From an uncultured Maribacter sp. (GTDB lineage Bacteria > Bacteroidota > Bacteroidia > Flavobacteriales > Flavobacteriaceae): 64,000 nucleotides of DNA. Below the pieces are notes generated by a model, which did no database searches, had not been told where the DNA came from, and saw only the letters and a program-made list of their open reading frames with translations. The stretch lies in NCBI GenBank assembly GCA_947498505.1, contig CANMKG010000002.1, forward strand, positions 186,001 to 250,000. Reading direction: 5' to 3'. The translations under genes were made by a program, and so were the position numbers. Positions 46,750-56,023 of the stretch are shown here, in pieces; position 1 is the stretch's first letter; every line of letters begins with the position of its first letter.

Positions 46750-47970
46750 ATGGTGATGAATAAAACGATATTACATATTGATTTGGATACCTTTTACGTG
46801 TCTGTAGAAAGGTTACTTAATAGAGAGTTACAAAATAAGCCATTACTAGTTGGTGGTACTGGAGATAGAGGAGTAGTTGCAGCTTGTAGTTATGAAACTC
46901 GGGGTTACGGCGTACATTCTGGTATGCCAATGCGAATGGCAAGAGAGCTTTGTCCAGAAGCTTTTGTTATTAGAGGAAATGCAGGTACATATAGTAAACA
47001 TTCTGATGTAGTTACTGAAATTATTAAAGAGTATGTTCCGCTTTTTGAAAAATCTAGTATCGATGAGTTTTATGCAGATCTTACAGGAATGGATCGCTTT
47101 TTTGGATCCTATAAATATGCTTCAGAGCTTCGAAACCGTATTATAAAAGAAACAGGCTTACCCATTTCATTTGGGCTATCGTGTAATAAGGTAGTTTCTA
47201 AAGTAGCTACAAATGAAGCCAAACCTAACAATAGATTAAAAATTGACTATGGATTGGAAAAACCGTTTTTAGCCCCTCTGTCTGTAAAAAAAATTCCGAT
47301 GGTAGGAGATAAAACATATCAAGTATTGCGAAACCTTGGATTACGACAAATAAAAACAATTCAAGAAATGCCAGTAGATGTAATGCAACGTGTGCTAGGG
47401 GCTAATGGTAAAGTAATATGGAAACGGGCAAATGGTATAGATAATACTCCAGTGATTCCTTTTAGTGAGCGAAAGTCTATTTCTACCGAACGAACCTTTG
47501 ATCGTGATACTATTGATGTTGTAAAACTTAAAGGTATTCTTATAGCTATGACCGAAAATTTAGCGTACCAATTACGTAGGGGAGATAAATTAACGGCGTG
47601 TATAGCAGTGAAAATTAGATATTCAGATTTTAATACCTATTCAAAACAAATGCGAATACCATACACAAGTGCAGACCATATTTTAATTCCTAAAATCTTA
47701 GGTCTTTTTAAAACATTATACAATAAGAGATTGTTAGTGCGCTTGGTCGGAATTAGATTTAGTTATTTAGTATCAGGAAATTATCAGATAAACCTTTTTG
47801 AAGATACCGAAGAAATTTTAAATCTATATCATGCTATGGATCACATTAGAAAACGTTATGGAGATAAAAGTGTAATAAGAGCTTCGGGGATGGATGCAAA
47901 AACTATAGGTCGAATGCACAATCCTTTTAATGGTATGCCGCCTGTAGTGTTAGCACACAGAAAACAGTAA
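46750..47970 (+). CDS. Y-family DNA polymerase (DinB/Pol IV-like)
   Basis: 406 aa; an ATG two codons later (46756) is equally possible. Palm motifs carry the metal ligands: Asp11 in HIDLDTFYVS and Asp105-Glu106 in SSIDEFYADL. Steric-gate and fingers region YETRGYGVHSGMPMRMA, a helix-hairpin-helix region around VKKIPMVGDKTYQVLRNLG and a little-finger domain (about 240-360) follow. It performs translesion synthesis. It is 2 bases before a DnaE-type polymerase gene, the damage-inducible mutagenesis pair known in many bacteria. Confidence 0.92.
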   Translation: MVMNKTILHIDLDTFYVSVERLLNRELQNKPLLVGGTGDRGVVAACSYETRGYGVHSGMPMRMARELCPEAFVIRGNAGTYSKHSDVVTEIIKEYVPLFEKSSIDEFYADLTGMDRFFGSYKYASELRNRIIKETGLPISFGLSCNKVVSKVATNEAKPNNRLKIDYGLEKPFLAPLSVKKIPMVGDKTYQVLRNLGLRQIKTIQEMPVDVMQRVLGANGKVIWKRANGIDNTPVIPFSERKSISTERTFDRDTIDVVKLKGILIAMTENLAYQLRRGDKLTACIAVKIRYSDFNTYSKQMRIPYTSADHILIPKILGLFKTLYNKRLLVRLVGIRFSYLVSGNYQINLFEDTEEILNLYHAMDHIRKRYGDKSVIRASGMDAKTIGRMHNPFNGMPPVVLAHRKQ

Positions 47971-47972
47971 TT

Positions 47973-50972
47973 ATGTATCTTAATTGTCATACATATTACA
48001 GTTTGCGCTATGGTACTTTTTCCGAAAAAGAACTTTTAAAAATAGCTCAAGAAAATCATGTAAAGCAATTAGTGCTTACTGATATTAATAATACTTCAGC
48101 ATGTTTAAATTTTGTACGAAAGGCTCCAGAATATGATATAAAACCTATTTTGGGTATAGATTTTAGAAATGGTGTTGAGCAGTACTTTGTAGGTATAGCT
48201 AAGAACAATAAAGGATATTTAGAGCTTAATAATTTTCTTTCTGAACATATTCATAATAAAAAGCAATTAGAGGTTAGAGCGCCTAAATTTGAACACGCTT
48301 ATGTAATTTACCCTTTTGAAAAAGTATTAGAACATGAAATAGATGTTTTTGCTGAAAATGAATATATAGGTATTTCTATTACAGACTTACGTAGGTTACG
48401 ATTTTCTAAAATTACCAAGTTTAAAAATAAATTGGTGGTACAACAGCCTGTTACTTTTCGTAATAAACGTGATTTTAATGCACATAGATTATTACGAGCA
48501 ATAGATAATAATACCTTACTAAGTAAGCTGTCTACAACAGAACAAACCAGTGAGGATGAAAAAATGTTTCCTATTGAAAATATAGTAAAAGCATATTCTG
48601 AATACACCTATATATTAGAAAACACAGAACAGTTACTTAATAATTGCGCTATTCATTTTGATTTTTCAGAAGGAAGAAAACAACAAAACCTTGAAACGTA
48701 TACAGGCAGCAAAGAAAAAGACATAGCATTGCTGGAAAAACTATGCCAAGATGGGCTACCATACCGTTATCCGAGTATTAAAGACGATGTTTTAACGCGC
48801 TTGCAAAAAGAGTTACAGTTAATTATAAAAATGGATTTTGTGTCTTACTTTTTAATTAATTGGGATATTGTGTCTTATGCACAAGAACAGAACTTTTTTT
48901 ATGTAGGCAGGGGCAGCGGGGCTAATAGTATAGTTGCTTATTTATTACGTATTACTGATGTTGATCCTATGGAGTTAGATCTTTATTTTGAACGATTTAT
49001 AAATTTATATCGCACCAATCCTCCTGATTTTGATATTGATTTTTCGCATCGAGATAGACCTGTAATAACGGAATATATTTTTAACCGGTTTGAAAATGTA
49101 GCGTTGCTAGGTACTTACGTTACTTTTAAGTGGAAGGGAATGGTGCGAGAGTTAGGTAAAGTTTTTGGCTTACCTAAAGATGAAATAGACATATTGAGTG
49201 ATGGAAATTTTGAAGCTACCCGGTTAGATGAAATATCATCTTTAGTTATAAAATATACAGAACTTCTTCAAGGAATGCCTAATTATTTAAGTATTCACGC
49301 AGGAGGAGTTTTAATTAGCGATAAACCTATACATTGGTTTTCAGCTACAAATTTACCCCCTAAAGGATATCCAACTACACAGTATGATATGGTCATTGCC
49401 GAAGATGTAGGTTTATATAAGTTTGATATTTTGGGACAACGTGGGCTGGCTAAAATAGAAGAGGCAATTACAATATTAGAAAAAACACGTTCTGAGGATT
49501 TTTCACAATGGGATATTCATGATATAAAAAGGTTTAAAGAAGACACTAAAATTAATAATCTTATAAAAACAGCACAGTGTATGGGGTGCTTTTATGTAGA
49601 ATCTCCAGCAATGCGTATGCTGTTAAAAAAGCTAGAGGTTGATAATTACTTAGGGTTGGTCGCAGCGAGTTCTATTATTAGGCCAGGTGTTGCAAAAAGC
49701 GGAATGATGCGGGAGTATATTCTACGCCACCGAAACAAAGGTAGAGCGAAAGAGAAAGCCCATCCAGTAATGTTAGATATTATGCCAGATACTTATGGTG
49801 TTATGGTGTATCAAGAAGATGTTATAAAAGTAGCGCATCATTTTGCAGGTCTCAGTTTAGGAGAAGCAGATGTGTTACGTAGAGGAATGAGTGGTAAGTT
49901 TCGTTCTCGTGAAGAATTTCAAAAAGTAAAGGAAAAATTTATAAATAATTGTCGTGAAAAAGGATATAACGAAAAACTCATTTTTGAAATTTGGAATCAA
50001 GTTGCCAGTTTTGCAGGTTATGCTTTTGCCAAAGGACACTCTGCTTCATATGCTGTAGAAAGCTACCAAACACTTTTTTTACGGGCCTATTTTCCTTTAG
50101 AATATATTGTTTCAGTACTTAATAATGGAGGAGGTTTTTATAGTTCTGAATTTTATATTCATGAGGCGCGTATGTTAGGAGCTACAATACATGCTCCATG
50201 TATTAATAAAAGTGATATTACTAACCGCATTTATATAAAACAGTTGTATTTGGGGTATATGTATTTAAAGGGTATAGAGCGTCAAGCAATTAACCGCATT
50301 ATTAATGAACGAAAAAAGAATGGTATTTATAATTCTTTGGAAGATTTTTTAGATCGTGTATTAATTTCTATAGAACAGGTAAGCATTTTAATTAGAATAA
50401 ATGCGTTTAGATTTACTGGAGAAAATAAGCATGAGTTATTGTGGAGGGCGCATTTAATATTGAATAAAATTGTAAAAATAGACTACCCTAAACTTTTTAC
50501 CCCTAGGCATAAAAAATTTACAATTCCTAAACTATATACAACAAACTTAGAAATGGCATTTACACAGTTAGAACTATTAGGTTTTTCATTGTGTAGCCCC
50601 TATAAATTGTTGGCAGAATCACCTAAAAATAGAACCGGAAGTAAGCATTTAAAAGACTATTTAAATAAGCATATTGATATTTATGGGTATTTAGTAACAG
50701 TAAAAAACACAAAAACGCATAATGGTAAACGCATGCATTTTGCAACTTTAGTAGATCAATATGGAGAAGTTTTTGATGCTGTGCTTTTTCCACCAGTAGC
50801 TGCTAAATATAGATTTAGAGGAAAAGGGATTTATAGGTTTTATGGAAAAGTTGTGAGCGAGTTTGATTTTTTAAGTATTGAAGTTGTAAAAATGCAAAAG
50901 CAAGATTATATACAAGACCCTCGTTATGCAGAAATGAAAACATCGAATAAAAAAAATCAAAATATGAGCTAA
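47973..50972 (+). CDS. DnaE-type (C-family) DNA polymerase, error-prone class
   Basis: 999 aa, shorter than the replicative alpha subunit (about 1150-1450). Order: PHP domain (about 1-200) starting LNCHTYYSLRYGTFS, with metal residues partly lost; palm with the catalytic PDFDIDF (Asp354 and Asp356); fingers (GVMVYQEDVIKVAH, GLSLGEADVLRRGMSG and FAKGHSASYAVESYQ); and a C-terminal OB-fold (about 905-955; HFATLVDQYGEVFDAVLFPP). The beta-clamp/tau-binding tail of replicative DnaE appears to be missing. Coupling to the Y-family polymerase gene suggests a DnaE2/ImuC-like mutagenic polymerase. Confidence 0.88.
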   Translation: MYLNCHTYYSLRYGTFSEKELLKIAQENHVKQLVLTDINNTSACLNFVRKAPEYDIKPILGIDFRNGVEQYFVGIAKNNKGYLELNNFLSEHIHNKKQLEVRAPKFEHAYVIYPFEKVLEHEIDVFAENEYIGISITDLRRLRFSKITKFKNKLVVQQPVTFRNKRDFNAHRLLRAIDNNTLLSKLSTTEQTSEDEKMFPIENIVKAYSEYTYILENTEQLLNNCAIHFDFSEGRKQQNLETYTGSKEKDIALLEKLCQDGLPYRYPSIKDDVLTRLQKELQLIIKMDFVSYFLINWDIVSYAQEQNFFYVGRGSGANSIVAYLLRITDVDPMELDLYFERFINLYRTNPPDFDIDFSHRDRPVITEYIFNRFENVALLGTYVTFKWKGMVRELGKVFGLPKDEIDILSDGNFEATRLDEISSLVIKYTELLQGMPNYLSIHAGGVLISDKPIHWFSATNLPPKGYPTTQYDMVIAEDVGLYKFDILGQRGLAKIEEAITILEKTRSEDFSQWDIHDIKRFKEDTKINNLIKTAQCMGCFYVESPAMRMLLKKLEVDNYLGLVAASSIIRPGVAKSGMMREYILRHRNKGRAKEKAHPVMLDIMPDTYGVMVYQEDVIKVAHHFAGLSLGEADVLRRGMSGKFRSREEFQKVKEKFINNCREKGYNEKLIFEIWNQVASFAGYAFAKGHSASYAVESYQTLFLRAYFPLEYIVSVLNNGGGFYSSEFYIHEARMLGATIHAPCINKSDITNRIYIKQLYLGYMYLKGIERQAINRIINERKKNGIYNSLEDFLDRVLISIEQVSILIRINAFRFTGENKHELLWRAHLILNKIVKIDYPKLFTPRHKKFTIPKLYTTNLEMAFTQLELLGFSLCSPYKLLAESPKNRTGSKHLKDYLNKHIDIYGYLVTVKNTKTHNGKRMHFATLVDQYGEVFDAVLFPPVAAKYRFRGKGIYRFYGKVVSEFDFLSIEVVKMQKQDYIQDPRYAEMKTSNKKNQNMS

Positions 50973-51275
50973 TTTTTAGTTTTATCTGTACCAAGTATGG
51001 AGGTGTTAAAATGGTAATTTTGTAAAAAAAAGCGATATAAATTTTAAATTATTAATTTTTATTGTGAAAAATTATCTCTTTAGTAAAAATGTGGTAAAAT
51101 ATCTGTTTTTCCTAGGTTTTATAGGGAACGCCAATGAAATACTATTTTAGGCAACACATTAACACATATTTAACTTGAACATTTGTTATCCCCTTCTGAA
51201 GATTTTTATCCCTGCTCTTAAATGGTTAGTTGTTCTTTTGGGTAAGATAATTTAATAACTAACTCAAATTAACAA
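50973..51275. other. Intergenic promoter region of susC copy 2
   Basis: 303 AT-rich bases with no gene. A TTATCCC direct repeat lies at 51186-51212, and a weak -7-like box (TTCTTTTG) about 20 bases further downstream. Confidence 0.55.
51186..51212. promoter_or_regulatory. Direct repeat TTATCCC with 20-bp spacing, candidate HTCS operator
   Basis: TTATCCC occurs at 51186-51192 and 51206-51212, 20 bp apart, about 65-90 bases upstream of the susC copy 2 start. The spacing fits two half-sites of an AraC-type dimer. The HTCS at 59358 is the expected binder. Confidence 0.45.
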
Positions 51276-54200
51276 ATGCTTATGAAATTAATTAAGAAAA
51301 AACGCCAATATCACATATGGTCACTGCTGCTGCTTTGGCTTGTTGGTACAGCGTTTGTGCAAGCACAGTCACAAACTGTGACAGGAACCACTTCCGATAG
51401 TAACGGACCGTTACCAGGAGTAAATGTTGTTGTTAAAGGAACAACAAATGGAACTACTTCCGATTTTGACGGAAATTTCACTATTAATAATGTTTCAGAT
51501 GGAGCAATTTTGGTTTTTTCCTATTTAGGATATAAAACGCAAGAAGCTCAGGTATCAGGAGAAACTATGTCAATAACCATGGAGGAAGATGCAGAATACC
51601 TTGATGAGGTTGTTGTTATTGGGTATGGTACTCAAAAGAAAAGTGATGTTACCGGAGCCGTTGCAACCGTAGGAGCAGAGGCAATTGAAAAATTTACTTT
51701 TAGTGATGCTGCGCAGGCTCTACAAGGTCAGTTGGCAGGTGTAAGTGTACAATCTAACGGAGGTGCACCCGGAGCTGGAGCTGAAATCGTCATCAGAGGT
51801 ATAGGCACTTTCTCAAATAATGGCCCATTATATGTTATAGATGGTGTTATTACGGGAAGTATGAGTTCACTTAATCCATCTGATATTGAAAGTGTTTCGG
51901 TATTAAAAGATGCCTCAGCACTTGCTATTTATGGTTCTCGTGCTGCAAATGGTGTTGTAATAGTAAATACCAAAAAAGGAAAAAAAGGAAAATTAACGAT
52001 TGATTTTAATACCAATTTTGGGGTAGCAAATGTTATTAGTGAATTAGATTGGGCAAATGCTAGACAATATGCAGATATTGTTAATCGCGCTAATGATAAT
52101 GATGGCAATCCAAGATTTCCTGCAAATGATGCACAATTTGATCCTAATTATAGTAGTGATTTATATGGTGAATCTGTAAGAACTGCTAATATTCATGACA
52201 CTAATCTTAGATTGTCAGGTGGAGGTGAAAATACATTGTTTAGCTTATCGTTAAATCATTTTGATCAAGAAGGTATAATTAAATATTCAGATTTTCAACG
52301 AACTACGGCGAGAGTTAATGCTAGTTTTACAAAGGGGAGATTTAAGTTGGAATCAACAATTGGTTTGACAAGAGAAATTAATAATCCCAATCCGTATTTC
52401 AATAAAGAAAGAAATTTATTGCCTACTATAAGGCTTAAAAACGATGCAGGAGAATGGAGTGGTTCAGATTTGGATGATAGAGGCATTGATTCTGCTTTAG
52501 GAGCATTCTATGGTCCTGGTACCATATTAAATGAACTTGGTATTGCTGCTCTTGAAGATAGAACAAATAAAAGAAATACCATCTTAGGAAATTTGGCAGC
52601 ATCATTAGAAATCTTTGACGGTTTGACTTATAAATTAAATTTAGGTTTAGAGTCTTATGCAAATAATAATTTTAGATTTAGTCCTAATGCTCAAGTAATT
52701 TTCGATGGAACAAATAGAGCTTTTTCTGAATTGTCCGAAACCAATGAAAATTTCTTATCTACCTTGGTAGAGCATACTTTAAATTATAATAAAACTTTTG
52801 GAAAGCATACTGTTGACCTTTTAGGAGGATTTACAGAGCAAATTAATGATGTTCGAAGATTGGGAGTTAATGCTATTAATTTTCCATCCAACGACATTCG
52901 TGTAGCCTCTGCGGGTGAGGTTCAAAACACACCATCTTTTCAAGGTAAAGATGCGATTCAATCTTATTTTGGTAGAGTAAATTATACGTTTGATGGTCGC
53001 TACGTGATAACTGGTACGCTTAGACGTGATGGGTCTTCTTTGTTCAAGGAAGGGCTAAAATGGGGTTCTTTTCCTTCTGCGGCAGTTGCTTGGAATTTAA
53101 GTAATGAGCCTTTTATGGCAGATTTTACAGCACTAACAAATGTGAAAATTAGAGCTGGTTATGGAGAAATAGGATCAAACAATGTTGCCCGTTATGCAAC
53201 GGATCCTGTGTTGAATTTATTTAGTGAGTATGTTTTAGGAGAAGGACAAAATAGAGTAACTGGTTATTCAATTACAAACAGCGTGAATCCTAATTTAACA
53301 TGGGAAACTACTAAAACAACTAACTATGGCGTTGAGTTTAGTGCGTTAAGCAATAAGTTGAATGTTACTATGGATTATTTTAATAAAGATACTGAAGACA
53401 TATTAGTTTCTACCCCACTTTCATTTATTACGGGTACAGGTAATCCAGTGCCAGCAAATAGAGGTAGTATTACCAATAGCGGGTTTGAATTTTTAGCTTC
53501 ATACCGTGATCAACTTAGTGAGGACTTTTCTTTTAATGCAACAATTAATTTTTCTACACTGAAGAATGAAGTTACTTCTATTGGGGATGGTTCTCCTATT
53601 AGAAGCGGTTCTTTTACGTCAAATACCATTTTCAGTACTAGAACAGATATCGGTCAACCAATAGGCTCTTTTTATGGATACACTGTTGATGGAATTTATC
53701 AAACTGATGCTGAAGCAGCAGCAGCAAATGATCAGCCAGGAAATCCAACTGCCGGGGATTTAAGGTTTAAGGATATTGGAGGTCCAGATGGAAGTGGTCC
53801 AGATGGAATCATTGATGAAAATGATGAAACGTATATTGGAAATCCGACTCCAGATTTTGAGTATGGAATTAACTTAGGAGCAGAATATAAAAATTGGGAC
53901 TTAAGTTTATTCTTCAACGGTGTTGCAGGGAATGAAATATTAAATGGATCTAAGTATCGTGGATATTTTGACTTTAACGGAAATTATTTTGCTGATGCCT
54001 TGAATGCATGGACACCATCAAACACTAATACTAATATTCCAAGAAATACACAATCTGATCCAGGTTTTAACCGTAGGATGTCAACATTTTATTTAGAAAG
54101 CGGATCTTATTTTAGATTAAAAAATGCACAAGTTGGCTATTCCTTCCCAGATGCTTTTCTTGAAAAAGTGAAACTTTCAAGACTTAGACTTTATGCGTCT

Positions 54201-54356
54201 GCGATTAATTTATTTACAATTACAGATTATGAAGGGTACTATCCAGAAGTTGGTAGAAATAGTAGAAGTGGTAGAGGTGTATTTACTAGAGGTGTAGATG
54301 AAGGTTCTTATCCTACTCCAAGAACATTCCAGCTTGGATTACAAGTCTCTTTTTAA
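51276..54356 (+). CDS. SusC/RagA-family TonB-dependent transporter (copy 2)
   Basis: 1026 aa; the ATG at 51282 is an equally good start. Signal peptide (LWLVGTAFVQAQ), carboxypeptidase-regulatory-like domain (VTGTTSDSNGPLPGVNVVVKG, part), plug (DEVVVIGYGTQKKSDVTGAV, IVIRGIGTFSNNGPLYVIDG, VLKDASALAIYGSRAANGVV) and barrel ending LGLQVSF. It imports the ligand captured by the SusD encoded 18 bases downstream. It is only distantly similar to SusC copy 1, consistent with another ligand. Confidence 0.95.
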   Translation: MLMKLIKKKRQYHIWSLLLLWLVGTAFVQAQSQTVTGTTSDSNGPLPGVNVVVKGTTNGTTSDFDGNFTINNVSDGAILVFSYLGYKTQEAQVSGETMSITMEEDAEYLDEVVVIGYGTQKKSDVTGAVATVGAEAIEKFTFSDAAQALQGQLAGVSVQSNGGAPGAGAEIVIRGIGTFSNNGPLYVIDGVITGSMSSLNPSDIESVSVLKDASALAIYGSRAANGVVIVNTKKGKKGKLTIDFNTNFGVANVISELDWANARQYADIVNRANDNDGNPRFPANDAQFDPNYSSDLYGESVRTANIHDTNLRLSGGGENTLFSLSLNHFDQEGIIKYSDFQRTTARVNASFTKGRFKLESTIGLTREINNPNPYFNKERNLLPTIRLKNDAGEWSGSDLDDRGIDSALGAFYGPGTILNELGIAALEDRTNKRNTILGNLAASLEIFDGLTYKLNLGLESYANNNFRFSPNAQVIFDGTNRAFSELSETNENFLSTLVEHTLNYNKTFGKHTVDLLGGFTEQINDVRRLGVNAINFPSNDIRVASAGEVQNTPSFQGKDAIQSYFGRVNYTFDGRYVITGTLRRDGSSLFKEGLKWGSFPSAAVAWNLSNEPFMADFTALTNVKIRAGYGEIGSNNVARYATDPVLNLFSEYVLGEGQNRVTGYSITNSVNPNLTWETTKTTNYGVEFSALSNKLNVTMDYFNKDTEDILVSTPLSFITGTGNPVPANRGSITNSGFEFLASYRDQLSEDFSFNATINFSTLKNEVTSIGDGSPIRSGSFTSNTIFSTRTDIGQPIGSFYGYTVDGIYQTDAEAAAANDQPGNPTAGDLRFKDIGGPDGSGPDGIIDENDETYIGNPTPDFEYGINLGAEYKNWDLSLFFNGVAGNEILNGSKYRGYFDFNGNYFADALNAWTPSNTNTNIPRNTQSDPGFNRRMSTFYLESGSYFRLKNAQVGYSFPDAFLEKVKLSRLRLYASAINLFTITDYEGYYPEVGRNSRSGRGVFTRGVDEGSYPTPRTFQLGLQVSF

Positions 54357-54374
54357 ATTTTAAAAAAAATCAAT

Positions 54375-55952
54375 ATGAAAAATATATTACAGATAAATAA
54401 AAAGATTAAAATAGGAGTCGCGTTGTTATCTGTTGGACTGTTAAGTTTAAATTGTTCGGATGACATACTTAACCAGACCAACCCCAATTCAATTACTCCT
54501 AGTTCATTTTGGCAAAATGAAGATGATGCAAATAAAGGGGCCTTTGGTGCCTATACACCGTTTACTAACATATGGTACTATACCAGATTTGAAATTTTCA
54601 CTTCTGATTATAGAGATGATGTAATTAATGGATATAATACGTCAGAAAGAACGGCAGTAGGTTATTTCAGTGGAACCCCAGATAGTAATGCCACTTTTTG
54701 GGTTTGGCAAGCTATGTTTCAGGGTGTTGCTAGAGCTAATGAAGTTATATTCAATGTGCCCAATATAGATATGGATCCTGTACTTAGAGATAATATAGTT
54801 GGAGAGGGTTATTTTATTAGAGCGTTTAATTATTTTAATTTACTAAATAGTTGGAGAAATGTGCCAATTATTACTCTTCCAACATCCGAGTATGATTTAA
54901 ATGAAGTAGTACAAGCAGCGCCAGCAGAAGTTTGGGCGCAAATAGAGTCGGATTTACAAAATGCTCGTGATATGCTCCCAAATTCATGGTCAGCTGAGTA
55001 CAAAGGTAGAGCAACCGCTGGTGCAGCTGCTGGAATTCTTGGTAAGGCATATCTTTATCAAGGCAAATGGGCGGAGGCCAAGGCTGAGTTTGCAAATATT
55101 ATGTCTGGGACATACGGTACCTATCAATTGATGGATGACTATGCTGCAAATTTTACCGAAGAATTTGAAAATAATGCTGAATCTTTATTTGAAATACAAT
55201 TAGTTAGCGACGGCAACGGCGGCTGGGGTGGTGACGGAGCCGGAAGAGGAAAAGGGTCTGCTTATCAGCCAGATTTGGCTCCAAGAGGTTTTACAAACCA
55301 AAACGGAATGAGGGTTAATCAATGGGCTTACGACTTGTTTACTGATGAAAGAACAGTTAACAATGAACTTGACCCTAGAATTTACACCACTTTCTTTGCA
55401 AATAGTGATGAAACTACTGACTATGAAGGCAAAACTTTGTCTTTTAAAACATTTGGTGATAAAACATATACAGAAGCTTACCCAGATGGAGGTACTGAGA
55501 TTTGGGGAAATAAATGGATGGATTGGGAATTTTCTGGTCGTGAGCAGTCGCTTGATGGTGGTTGGCATGGAGCAGGAAATAATTTAAGAATTTTAAGGTA
55601 TTCAGATGTTTTATTAATGTTCGCTGAAGCAGAATATAATCTTAACGGTTCTTCTCAGGAAGCTTTGGATGCTATAAATCAGGTGAGAGCAAGAGTAGAT
55701 ATGTCTCCTTTTACTAGTATAACAATGCAAGATATTGAGGATGAAAGGGTAAAGGAGTTGACTTTTGAAAGAACCAGATATTTTGATTTATTACGTTGGG
55801 ATAGAGTTGTTGAAAGAATAGTTAACAACCCTGATTTAAAATCTGAAAGTGCAGGAACTGGTGCTTACAAACCCGGAAGAGAATATATTGCTATACCGCA
55901 AAATGATATTGATAGAAACGCTCCAAGATGGAGTCAAAATGAAGGATATTAA
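54375..55952 (+). CDS. SusD/RagB-family surface glycan-binding lipoprotein (copy 2)
   Basis: 525 aa. The lipoprotein signal ends at Cys27 (LSLNCSDD). SusD helices follow (VARANEVIFNV, EGYFIRAFNYFNLLNSWRNVPI, AGAAAGILGKAYLYQGKW), and the RagB C-terminal region has RYSDVLLMFAEAEYNLNG, ERVKELTFERTRYFDLLRW and YIAIPQNDID. A Gly-rich loop at about 275-290 (GNGGWGGDGAGRGKG) lies in the expected ligand-facing part. It pairs with SusC copy 2. A strong terminator follows the stop. Confidence 0.94.
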   Translation: MKNILQINKKIKIGVALLSVGLLSLNCSDDILNQTNPNSITPSSFWQNEDDANKGAFGAYTPFTNIWYYTRFEIFTSDYRDDVINGYNTSERTAVGYFSGTPDSNATFWVWQAMFQGVARANEVIFNVPNIDMDPVLRDNIVGEGYFIRAFNYFNLLNSWRNVPIITLPTSEYDLNEVVQAAPAEVWAQIESDLQNARDMLPNSWSAEYKGRATAGAAAGILGKAYLYQGKWAEAKAEFANIMSGTYGTYQLMDDYAANFTEEFENNAESLFEIQLVSDGNGGWGGDGAGRGKGSAYQPDLAPRGFTNQNGMRVNQWAYDLFTDERTVNNELDPRIYTTFFANSDETTDYEGKTLSFKTFGDKTYTEAYPDGGTEIWGNKWMDWEFSGREQSLDGGWHGAGNNLRILRYSDVLLMFAEAEYNLNGSSQEALDAINQVRARVDMSPFTSITMQDIEDERVKELTFERTRYFDLLRWDRVVERIVNNPDLKSESAGTGAYKPGREYIAIPQNDIDRNAPRWSQNEGY

Positions 55953-55974
55953 TTGGCATAAGTTTTAGTGTTAT

Positions 55975-56008
55975 AAAGGAACCATTGCTAACAATGGTTC
56001 CTTTTTTT
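55975..56008 (+). terminator. Rho-independent terminator between susD copy 2 and the FG-GAP gene
   Basis: AAAGGAACCATTG (55975-55987) and CAATGGTTCCTTT (55992-56004) make a perfect 13-bp stem with a 4-base CTAA loop, followed by more T (to 56008). The next start codon is only 16 bases after it, so downstream genes are expressed from read-through or a promoter inside this stretch. Confidence 0.92.
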
Positions 56009-56023
56009 ATTTTACATTTGATT

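Noticed and set aside
55985-56023. Upstream TTG start for the second large FG-GAP lipoprotein
   Set aside because: It lies in the terminator stem and would place 13 residues before the lipoprotein signal.
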